A stretch of DNA of 64,000 nucleotides from Cymodocea nodosa (taxonomy: Eukaryota; Streptophyta; Magnoliopsida; Alismatales; Cymodoceaceae), in assembly GCA_036874045.1 (NCBI GenBank), contig CM072340.1:6339001-6403000 (forward strand). The letters run 5' to 3'. A program made the position numbers and the translations under genes. Within the stretch, counting starts at the first letter, position 1; the number at the start of each line of letters is the position of its first letter. Shown piece after piece: positions 1 through 9,231 of the stretch. The notes below the pieces were generated by a model. It saw only the letters and a list, made by a program, of their open reading frames with translations. It searched no databases and was not told where the DNA came from.

Positions 1-645
1 TTCTTATAATCAAAACTACAATTAATTATTGAGTTGAAAATTATTTTTGTAATTTTTCCTTGAAACTACAGTAGTTTAGCTTTCAAACAAGGTATTATGC
101 ATTGTATTTGGATTTGTATACATTTCTGGGGACTTTTTCTAAGATGACATGTTTGCAGATTACAAATTCTAAGTTATCTGAGTTTCACACGATTTTGATA
201 ATATTTCACTTTTGGAAATTTTTGTCTCTGATTTTTCTTAGAAACCAGAAGTAATTACCTTTCAAAAGAGTATTTATTTGTGAATTTACAAGCTATATGA
301 ATTTCTATAGAAAACTTTTAAGCCAAGGAAGTACAGTTTAGTTTCAAAAATTCCATGACTACTTGTTTTAGATGAAACTCAGATTATATACAATGTTTGA
401 GAGATATATGCTTTGCTGTTTGTATCTAGAATTTAATGGCATGATAATAGAATAGTCACTGAATGAATCAACAGAAAATTAAGTTTCAAGTAAAAGAAAA
501 AAAAGAGAGTAATTGTTTATCAATTTCTCTATTATATTGCAGATTTGCTTAAATCACTTGAAGATTGTGCTTGATTGAATACATTCAATTCATTCATTTA
601 GTTGAAAATTTGCATTCCATTCTAGATAAATATTTAAATTATAAT
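1..645 (+). other. Gypsy-A untranslated leader with a possible 3' splice site
   Basis: AT-rich leader with no convincing coding sequence. A pyrimidine-rich tract ending in TTATATTGCAG at about 531-541 looks like a plant 3' splice site about 100 nt before the first ATG. The matching donor would lie outside the window. By position it corresponds to the leader of Gypsy-D at 54398-55155. Confidence 0.5.
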
Positions 646-1580
646 ATGGATGAATTTAGTTTTGATTTGACACTTACATGTTCTAAATGCAAGTTGAATA
701 ATCATGTTGATGTTGATTGCCCATTTTATATGCTAAATAGCAATGTAGGTGCATGTTCCAGTTCTAATGTTAGCCTATCTATGCCAAATTTAAATTATAA
801 TGCTAATGTTTATGACACTAGTAGCTATAGTTGTGAAATTAAAATGGAAAAGCCTATAGGAAATGTTCCCTATGTTGAATTTGCAGTCAACTTAGCTAAG
901 GCAATTGCTAAACTTAACACCTCTATGGATTTATTAAACTTAGCAAAAGCCTCTAGTGCCCCCATTGACATAGATGGTTATGAAAACATAGATTTAAGAT
1001 CAACATCCTTGGTTGAGGATGAATCAATTGAAACTTATGTTGCTCTAAGGTCTGAGAGAGAGGTGAGCATTCCTGAAAAGGAAACTTCTTCTCTTGTACC
1101 GATGAGTGTTCCTATAGATGATTTAGGTTCATCCAATCAACTAAATAAAGAATCTGAAAATGAAATTTTATTAGGTGATAAAAAGGGTAAAGGTAAGTTA
1201 TCCAAGGTAAGTATCCCTTTAGAAAGTCAACCTGCCCCTTTTCCCCATAGATTAAGAACTCCACATAAGGATATTTATCAGAATATTAAGATGAGAGAAA
1301 TCTTTGAACAAGTTAGGATTAACATTCCATTACTAGATGTAATAGAGCAAATACCTGCCTATGCCAAATTTTTAAAGGAGTTGTGTACAAAGAAGCGAGC
1401 TAGGAAGACACCTACGAAAGTGTGCTTAGCTAAATCCGTTAGTACCTATTTCTGTCAAGACTTGCCTAAGAAGTTTAGTGATCTAGGTACTCCAACCATT
1501 TCTTGTACAATTGGAGATACCTATTTTGATAGAGCATTGATAGATTTGGGAGCAGGAGTAAATGTTATGTCATCTGGTGT
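646..1580 (+). pseudogene. Gypsy-A polyprotein, N-terminal part: CCHC zinc knuckle and start of protease
   Basis: Start taken at the ATG at 646 (MDEFSFDLTL), by analogy with MDDW in Gypsy-D; the reading frame is open further upstream but only from a non-ATG codon. About 10 residues in is a nucleocapsid-type knuckle, CSKCKLNNHVDVDC (CX2CX4HX4C). An acidic, low-complexity linker follows, then the Athila pre-protease region (REIFEQVRINIPLLDVI, AKFLKELCTKKRARK), then the retropepsin active-site strand with ALIDLGAGVNVM. No capsid domain precedes the protease. The frame is open but is cut by the LTR of Gypsy-B1 at 1581; the rest of the protease is at 19050. The knuckle probably binds RNA and the protease would process the polyprotein. 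Confidence 0.82.
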
Positions 1581-3910
1581 TGTTTGCGTTTTCCCAGCAC
1601 TACACCAGAAAAACTTGGATTTGTTACTTCTGTTTTTACTTAGTTAATTTATCTTTATGCCTATTTTTTTTTAGAAGTAAACAAACAACCTTTAATACAA
1701 TTTAGATATTAATTCCAATTTGTACTTTAACTACAAGTGCACAGTGTCTATTGTATCAGTGTGCAAGTACAGGTCGATCCCATAGGGAATTGCTGAAAAG
1801 TTTAGAACTGTCCATTTGTAAACAAACAAATTTATATATTCAATAAGCTCTCCGTTGAATTACAGTTAACTCAACGGATAAAGTTTGTTGAGTTATGGCT
1901 AACTCAACGAACTAACCTTGTGGACTTAAGTTAACTCCACGAGCTTGTCTTTTCTTTTTAATACTGCTATTTACAGAGGAATTTGGCCAACCATTGGGTG
2001 ATTCCACAGATTGTAAATAACATCAATTAAGCTCTTTAATGTTAGTAAACACTGGATTTATCATTAAGCAATACTAACATTCAGATAATTCAAACAGTAA
2101 CCATTAAAATCTTTAAGTCTTTTAAACGAACCAATTTCAGTAAACTGTAAAACTAAAACAAACATAAAACAATCACAACATTGACAAAGATAACATTAAT
2201 CACGATACAACACAAACAATACTACACTTAAATACAACATACAAACATAGATAAATTGTTTTTGGTATTTTTGTTTTAATATGAACATGGAAATGGGCGA
2301 AAGGTGAAATGTAAAGTAATCTCACTCGACAGTAAATACTTCCGACACTACTTTTAACGCGATTACACCACTTACAATTCTGTCTCCTCTCCCTATAGAA
2401 TCGCGAGTCCAGAATTGCAAGATAATCTTCTCTACAGCATACAGGCATCAACCCAAAGCCAAGGCTAAAAGCTTTACGATCTTCTGAGATATGAGTCGGT
2501 GCTTGGTGAAAATGGCTTCCCTTCCCGCGACGCGATCACTACTCACAGTGGTTGTCAAGCACTATGTTTGGCTTGGAATCAACCCAACATCAAGAAAGTA
2601 TTCTCACATACCTCCGATGGTTGGTGATTATGGTGGATATGGTGGTGGTAACAATGGTTGGTGTGATACTTCGGAGAATCGCCGATACTGTCTGCAGAAA
2701 GTTCAGTGCTCCTCCTCTGTATACATTGGTCATCCATCGATCACACCTACTTCTTTTTCTTCTTTTCTTTTATATTTCTTCAATAGTAACTACTTCTACT
2801 TGAATGATCGGTTGGATTTCCTTCATTCATATCAACGGCAATGATTTCTTCTCCCTGCGCAATACATGCAATCGTGGTTTTTCTTCCAATTGTCCTGTTT
2901 CTGCAACCGCTACAATGGCATATTAGAAAATAAATAATCCGTGGAGTTACAGGTAACTCAACGGACTTTCTTCGTTGATTTAACTATAAAACACGTGCAT
3001 TAAAGAAATAAGCCGCTAACATAACGCATTGCCTTAGTATGTATTCATGTAACTCAACGTGTACAGTTATGCTAACTTAACGAGTTAAACATGTGCATCT
3101 CACGTGATATACTAAAGCACTTAAATTCAACACGTGTATAAATTTAACTATTCGATGCTCAGGTGCATTTCAAATACTAATAAACTTAACTATCCGATGC
3201 TCAGATGCATTTCAGATAGTTATAAACTTAACTCACTGATACATAACTTAAGTAAATCTACCAGATCTCGACACGTGTCAGCAGTAGTTTAATAATAAAA
3301 TACCCATTTCAAAGAGTTACAGGTCTAAATATCTGATGCTCAGATGCATTTCGGATAGTTACAGCTAACTCACCGAAAATCCACTTAAATCACTTTACCA
3401 AAACATGACACGTGTCCATAGCTATTTTATAAATAAAAAGAGATTTCGGAAGGTTATACATATAACTATCCGATGCCCAGCTGCAATTTCTAATAGTTAG
3501 AGATAACTCACCGAAAGTTCACTTAAGTCATGCATTATGGTTTTGACATGTGTACTTCTGGAAATAATAAAATATTCTTTCAAAACATAACTGTTCGGCA
3601 ATATAAACATAACTATCCGACATATTCGGTCTGTTAAACATAACTGTCCGAAATATGTTTGGTATGTTAAACATAACTGTCCGAAATATCAGAAAATTTG
3701 GATACTTAAGAATTTCACAGCCTGCAACTTACCGACAGTTCAGAAATGTACTAAATTGGCATTAATTCCCCAAAATTAAACAGATTCTTCAATTAAAGCA
3801 TATAACAGTGCAATTATAACATAATGGCTTAATTTTCATATGATAAGCTAAATATTATGCAATTAACCATTATTTAACTGTTAATAATATGCACTTTTTG
3901 ATTCTAAACA
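1581..3910 (-). repeat. Gypsy-B1 3' LTR
   Basis: 2330 bp. It matches 16735-19046 throughout, and the start of the sense-strand copy matches 56196. In sense it begins TGTTTAGAAT and ends with a CAAACA-type terminus. A TATA-like box (CTTTTATA on the + strand, 2767-2774) lies in the middle. U3 holds several CACGTG G-boxes, pseudo-palindromic modules of the type CTATCCGATG...GCATTTCGGATAG, and inverted GTTGAGTTA/TAACTCAAC pairs. The U5 end has the plant Athila-type TCGACCTGTACTTGCAC segment. Differences from the other LTR are mostly C/T and G/A changes. Confidence 0.9.
2767..2774 (-). promoter_or_regulatory. TATA-like box of Gypsy-B1 3' LTR
   Basis: Reads TATAAAAG on the minus strand. The same motif is at the equivalent place in the other B1 LTR (17903-17910) and in the B3 LTR (56844-56852, + strand), so it is the best candidate for the family B promoter core. 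Confidence 0.55.
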
Positions 3911-3927
3911 CTTCCCCCATACCTAAG
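3911..3927 (-). promoter_or_regulatory. Polypurine tract of Gypsy-B1
   Basis: On the minus strand the sequence reads TAGGTATGGGGGAAG directly against the 3' LTR. It is preceded by a TTTGCTAAGGGCAAAACT context that also occurs before the Gypsy-A polypurine tract. It would prime plus-strand DNA synthesis. Confidence 0.8.
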
Positions 3928-5620
3928 TTTTGCCCTTAGCAAACTAAGATCTAATTAATTGATCTTTCAAAAAGTGCTAGAATTAATTCCTCTTCTTCTT
4001 TTTTTCTTCTGTTCAGCATAAAAATATATATTCTGTAAGTTTCAGTAATCAACCTGCAAATATACTTAGAATATATGTCAATTACATACAAAGTATATGA
4101 TCATCACATAGGTGTTAATTATATTATCGTTTGTTCTTCTTTTCATCATCTGCCATCCTGAATTTTCCAATAAGATTTCTAGAAGAAATTTCAACAACAT
4201 ACGAATCAAAGTACAATCCAATTCAATATGATTAAGACAAGTAGAATAAAGAATTGTATCTCCATTAAAACAACTTCAAAAGTCAATTCTAGATTCATAT
4301 TATAGCAATTCTAGAAAACAGAGAATATACTCGATTCATAAGATATCTGTATTTCACAAAACACTTGTATCTTTTCAGAATAGTATATATATATATTTTT
4401 TTTTCTTTTCTTCTCTCTTTTTTTTTTTTTTTACTTTAAAAGTTAATTTAACAAACTTAATCATACAGGAACTTTCTAATGTACCCATGTAACGAGCTTT
4501 CAGTCAACAATCCCAGATCTGATCTGGATCTTAGGTTGCCAGATTTCAAGAGTCATTTTCTAGGTCAACAATCCTTACATACCTATCTGCTCAAGTACAA
4601 AAGGCTCGTGATCAAACAAGTCAATAAACTCTCAATTTTTTTTCTTTTTTTTTTCAATCAAAATACACACAAAACAAAGCATTAATCACATACTGTATAT
4701 GTACATATTTCATTAATACAGATGAAGTAAAACACCAATCTCATATAGTCCTGTTTCTATCATTTACTGAAAATATGAATCCATAACAATAAGCTCATAC
4801 TTTTCTGTAGTCTAATAAGATCTACACATAAATCATTCTACAAGTTCAATCAGTCAAATTAAATGTATCTTTAATCATATGTGTTTCATTTAATTTAGAA
4901 TTCACATCTCAGCTCCTTCAGGACTTTAGATAATTTACTGATTTTTCATTAAGCATTCTGATTTCATTTTAAAATCGTGAAACTATTAAACTCATGAAAT
5001 TCAAAAAAATCATAAGATACTGTATCTAGATTTGCATAAATAATAAATTCTATAGCATCATATCTAGCCTTCTAAATATAGCATTCAAGTAGTTACAATT
5101 TATAAATTTTACAGTCTCAATTATCGGATAGTTATAGCAAATTCATAAAAATTTTCAATTTCCACAACTTTGCAGTACCATTTTAATTTTTTTAATTAAC
5201 AAACTTACATGGCTGTTACTTTAGTTACCTCCCCCCCATACCTACATTTTGCATTGTCCTCAATGTAAAAGATTTGATAATAAGTACAGTAATTGTAGCA
5301 GGCATGAATACAATTTTGTTTGATTTAAAATTTAAGGTAAGTAATTGGTTACATACCTTGTTCTGTTTGTATCTCGTTCTGCATATTCCGATTTTTGATT
5401 CTGAAAACTTTTCATTCACAGATAAAAGCAAAATATAAAACGAAATAACACTTAATAGATATTGATAATTCAGTGTCTTGTGTGGAACCTAGGCTCCTAT
5501 GCCTATGGTGGCTCACAAGCAAGCCAGTTGGTTTCCCAGAATAGATACCAACAAACTGGATTGATATTTCGTTTTTTTTTTATACCTAAACGTAGAATAC
5601 ATACAACATTAAACACACAA
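3928..5620 (-). other. Gypsy-B1 3' noncoding region, including block N shared with Copia-1
   Basis: No supportable gene. From about 4060 to about 4950 the minus strand aligns along its length, with gaps, to Copia-1 42640-43445. A 34-nt stretch at 4574-4607 is identical (reverse complement) to 42917-42950. Homopurine and T-rich runs lie at about 4390-4440 and 4635-4655. A second PPT-like motif lies at 5229-5245. Confidence 0.75.
5229..5245 (-). promoter_or_regulatory. Second polypurine-tract-like motif of Gypsy-B1
   Basis: Minus strand reads TGTAGGTATGGGGGGGAGG, preceded by CTTTTACATTGAGGACAATG. The same arrangement is found in Gypsy-A at about 24470-24510, so it is conserved between families. 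It could prime an internal plus strand; that role is inferred. Confidence 0.55.
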
Positions 5621-5629
5621 AATTACAGC

Positions 5630-6767
5630 TTAAGAACATGATTGAAAAGTAGGAACAAATGGAATAAATGTATCAGTCCAAGAAAACTTTTTAGGCATAG
5701 TTCTTCTTGCTATTAATTCTGTTTTCATGCAATTCTTGTTCCTTCTTAATTTGTAAACGTGTAATATATTATAAATTTCAAATATAAGTGTATTACCATT
5801 AATGATATGAAATGCAGAAAGGGATCCTTTTTGGTTCCAGGGTAATGTAACAGTTTCTAATTCTACATCTATTTCAATATACTTCTCTTCCCACTTCCAT
5901 TCATTTATGTCTTCCATAATCTATATTTGAAATTTCATCAGTTCATCCCACCATCGTATCAGACATAAAGTAGGATCATCTTCTTCATTATACCACATTT
6001 CTATTTAAATTTTATTAAATTCTGCAGATGGTGGTTTAGCTATCACTCGGTATAGGTAAAATTTCTATATATTCATCATAACTGTCTATGCTCACTATGT
6101 ATAAATCAGATCCAATTGCAATTGAAATATCTGTGACAAGATATATATATCTATCAAGTATGACATGTGTTTGGTTAATTAATGATTTCTATCCTAGATA
6201 TATCATAATATTTTCATTCCAAGATCTATTCAAAAAATTATACACACTTAAGCGTAAATCTTCACCCCAATTTCCTGTAGGTCTCCAATAATATAATTTT
6301 TCAGGAATTGCAGAATTTTTATTAGAAAATATTAAAGCTGACCCACAATTTACAGTTGGTACTTCAAATCTATTAGGTCTTCTTATATTCCATTCTTCCC
6401 CTGTTATAGGATTTCTTATCAAAATATTAGGTAATAATAAACTTGCATACCTTGGTCTCATCTTGTATATGATTAATCCTTCATCTATTCCTATAATATG
6501 ATTTTTTCCTTCTAATGCATTGGGTGGAATTCCATTAGTTTCTTCCATAGCCAGATATTCATGATTAATTGAACTACGATTAAATGACCTCCATATGAAT
6601 CTATCTCTAATCTTAGTCATTTTTGCAGCTTGTAGTCCCTGAAAATATTTTTCTTCAATACAATTTTTAATTTCCTTTGATACACAACATAGTCTGAACA
6701 GATCTTTGGCTGACAAGTTACTTAGTACTTCCCTTAGTGCATCCAACGGTAATTGCATCAATTCCAT
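5630..6767 (-). pseudogene. Captured F-box protein gene (pseudogene) inside Gypsy-B1
   Basis: The N-terminus MELMQLPLDALREVLSNLSA and LFRLCCVSKEIKN are a classic F-box helix pair (residues about 5-40), the SKP1-binding part of SCF ubiquitin ligases. An F-box-associated C-terminal region follows, with GLIIYKMRP, ILIRNPITGEEW and LYYWRPTGNW typical of plant F-box proteins. Translation is open for 192 codons from ATG 6767, meets a TAG at about 6189, stays readable past it, shifts frame near 6035, meets two more stops, and ends in a 95-codon tail at 5630. It lies in the sense orientation of the element, between capsid and PPT, and has no introns. It is not a normal retrotransposon gene, so it is most likely a captured host gene. 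Whether it was expressed is unknown. Confidence 0.82.
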
Positions 6768-6829
6768 TTGTTGATTTTGTATAACACAAATAAAAATTTA
6801 GTAGAGACAAAAATTAACATAACTACTAC

Positions 6830-6898
6830 ACACCCTCGTGGAGTTAAAGAATAACTCAACGGACTAAGTTCGTTGAGTTAAGGACTAACTCTACGATA
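6830..6898. repeat. Inverted-repeat (hairpin) module, GTTGAGTTA type
   Basis: Two adjacent imperfect hairpins of TCGTGGAGTTA/TAACTCAACGG and TTCGTTGAGTTA/TAACTCTACGA, between the F-box gene and the capsid gene. Same type as at 8583, 11612, 30226, 34990, 57664 and 63208. Confidence 0.7.
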
Positions 6899-7070
6899 CT
6901 ATTAACTAAAAATAAAAACATATATACATACAAATAGTTGCTTCAGATATGCTGCTTCATTCAACTATCCTCCCAAAAGAGGTATCAATTTCATTGACCA
7001 TTCTATTGACAGGATTAGGTATAGCTTGTATTGGCAATCCTCCAGTAGGTCTACCTTCCATTGGTTCCTT

Positions 7071-8160
7071 CTATCTAAGTGGTATATTTCTATTTTGATT
7101 TTGAATTGCAGCACTTCCAAATATAAAATCTAGACGATTATTTAATTGTTGGATTATCTTTTCTAATTTCTCTATTCTAGATCCTTGTTCAAGTAATGCT
7201 TCATAACTTATATTCTTCTCATTTATATTTTCTCCTCCCTGGAAATTGTTGTTTCTCCAAGATAAATTCGGGTGATTTCTCCAATTAGGATTATAAGAAT
7301 TTCCCAAGTTATCTCTCTGGTTTCTAGCATAAATAATATCTAAATCATTTATGTTTGCATTCTTTTCTGCTAGCTTTTGATTTAATGATAACTCTTCTAT
7401 TTTCTTTGTTAATTCATTTAATTTCACCTCAAGCATAGTATTTGAATCTATTTCATGCATTCCTCTTGGCAATATTTTTTTATCTGCAATAGCTTTAGCC
7501 AAATTTTCCCACTATGCAGTTCTTTTTGCAAAGTTTTCTAAATATGCCCATGCTTCTTCACTACATAATTTTAAAAATCTATTTTGACAAGTAGATTCTA
7601 ATAAAGATTTCATTGAAACATCTATGCCTTCATAAATTATACCTATTAATTGTGCTTTACTCATTGCATGATGTGGACATTGAGTCAATAAATCTTTAAA
7701 TCTTTCAAAATATTTCCAAAATGATTCACCTTGTTTTTGGCTACACATTAAGATTTCTTTCTTCTTTTTAATCATTTGATGTGTTGGATAATATTTTTCT
7801 AGAAAAATAGACCAAAATTCAGTCCATGTAGAAATTGAATCAGGCGACAAAGTATATAACCATCTCTTAGCTGTCTTTTAAAGAAAAAGGGATATATCTA
7901 AGTTTAATAGCATCTATACTCATGTTCGGCATTTTCATCATTTGAAAAACTTCATTAAATTCTCTAAGGAAATAATAGGCATCCTCTCTTTCTAATCCAT
8001 GAAAATGTGACAATTGACTAATATAATTAGATTTCAGTTCAAACCTATCTCCCTCAAAGTTTGACAATCGAATACATGAAGGTTCCTCAACTAATTCCGA
8101 TACAGAATTTCTCCTAATGGTTTTTCTACTAGAACAGCCATCTCTACGTTCTCTTTTAAA
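7071..8160 (-). pseudogene. Gypsy-B1 capsid (gag, Retrotrans_gag domain), located downstream of pol
   Basis: Reads 8160 to 7071 in three open blocks separated by stops at about 7860 and 7508. The capsid signature is clear: FELKSNYISQLSHFHGLERED, then WTEFWSIFLEKYYPTHQM, GESFWKYFERFKDLLTQCPHH, and the Athila gag tail motif YNPNWRNHPNLSWRN, followed by a leucine-rich coiled coil. No CCHC knuckle is present here; the family B knuckle is at the far end of the element, before protease. No in-frame ATG is obvious; an ATG near 8142 is one frame off, suggesting a small indel. An intron-like interval lies just upstream. Product would build the virus-like particle. Confidence 0.85.
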
Positions 8161-8220
8161 GAAAGGTTATCTACACCCCAAAGAATTTCGTTAAAGTTCA
8201 GAAAATTTTTCAGTATTCCT

Positions 8221-8321
8221 CTGCAATGAAAATTCCTAGGTAGGTGTTCTTACTAATCGCTTAGTACTTAGAGAACGAGTCCATGTGCTCATAAATAAAT
8301 AGCAAAAGATTAATCACATAC
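8221..8321 (-). other. Intron-like interval upstream of the Gypsy-B1 capsid gene
   Basis: On the minus strand it starts G|GTATGTGATT at 8321 and ends AATTTTCATTGCAG at 8221. It is 101 nt, AT-rich, with a CTAAGTACTAAG stretch that could hold a branch point. Both ends match plant splice consensus well. It would allow a spliced subgenomic transcript for the capsid gene. No expression data. Confidence 0.4.
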
Positions 8322-9228
8322 CAGTTTGAAGCTTTTCATTTAGTAAATATTTGTTGTCGGATGAAGTTGAATCAGCTACTTCTCCTTCCAGTTCCTCCAA
8401 CACATTCTCCTTTCTTTTAAAAGTGCTGGTAACTCATAAATAACATTCTAGTTTATATATATAATGTACATCCATAAAGTGAATAAATCTTGTTGCAAGA
8501 ACGTGTCTTGCAACGTGCATTGTGGTTCCTGTTTTTATGGGTACATATACCACTATTAATTTTAAATTTTGGTAATCGCTAAACCGACGAAGTTTCGTTC
8601 GTGGTTAAAAGAATAACCATTCTACTTAATCCACGAACTAACCTCGTTGTGTTATAGATAACTCAATGGAACACATTCGGTTACTGTTGCTAACTCCACG
8701 GACTAACTTCGTTGAGTCACAGATAACTCAACGGAGTGATCTTGTATTATATTACTGACCTCGTGGAGTTACGGTTAACTCAACGAACTTACTTCGTTGA
8801 GTTAACACTTAGCAACCTCTAAGTTTACTCTAGTAAATTTCTCTCTGCTTTTTTTATTTATTCTGCTAACTGAAATAAAGTTAAATCTATGTCATTAATG
8901 CATCATTCTAATCAAAATTCATTTAAATCTAAACATTATATAAAGATTTAACTTGCAGGTCATTTTATATTATGCAGAATTTACATTTTACCTTGCAACA
9001 TGTAGAAATTTTTAGGCATTTATCCTGTCATTCAGCAAATTGTAAATCTGTTACATATTCATTCATAAAGTTTCACAAATTATATAATATTCAATAAATT
9101 CCATTCATTTCACATCCAAAACACGTATGAAAAATACATCTGAAAAATTATATTCATTAATATGAATCAATTTACATTACAAATACGTCATGCATTTTCA
9201 TACAATTATACAAGTAGACGAACAATAC
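8322..9228 (-). other. Spacer between ORF2 and capsid of Gypsy-B1, with hairpin cluster
   Basis: No gene seen. A cluster of GTTGAGTTA/TAACTCAAC inverted repeats lies at 8583-8812. The remainder is AT-rich. The equivalent spacer of Gypsy-B2 is 34561-35315, which keeps a GACACGTTC stretch into which Copia-1 inserted. Confidence 0.6.
8583..8812. repeat. Cluster of GTTGAGTTA/TAACTCAAC hairpin modules
   Basis: At least four inverted repeats, each about 25-30 bp with arms of 9-12 bp and a short loop, for example TTCGTTGAGTCACAGATAAC followed by TCAACGGA. Spacing between modules is short and irregular. Confidence 0.75.
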
Positions 9229-9231
9229 AAT

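Noticed and set aside
2200-2451. 83-codon minus-strand frame in the B1 LTR
   Set aside because: In the R/U5 part of the LTR with no recognisable motif; not kept open in the other LTR copies.
2491-2844. 117-codon frame on the + strand in the B1 LTR (MSRCLVKMASLPATRSLL...), also at 17627 and, on the minus strand, at 56835-57119
   Set aside because: Antisense to the element and overlapping its TATA box. The three copies do not keep the frame: one stops after 64 codons, another is shortened by a deletion. Similarity only reflects LTR identity.
4479-4685. Short frame in the B1 3' region
   Set aside because: Lies in block N, whose homologue in Copia-1 does not preserve any frame.
8583-8812. Possible CRISPR-like array
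   Set aside because: Units are palindromic hairpins with irregular spacing and no unique spacers of constant length, in a plant retroelement.
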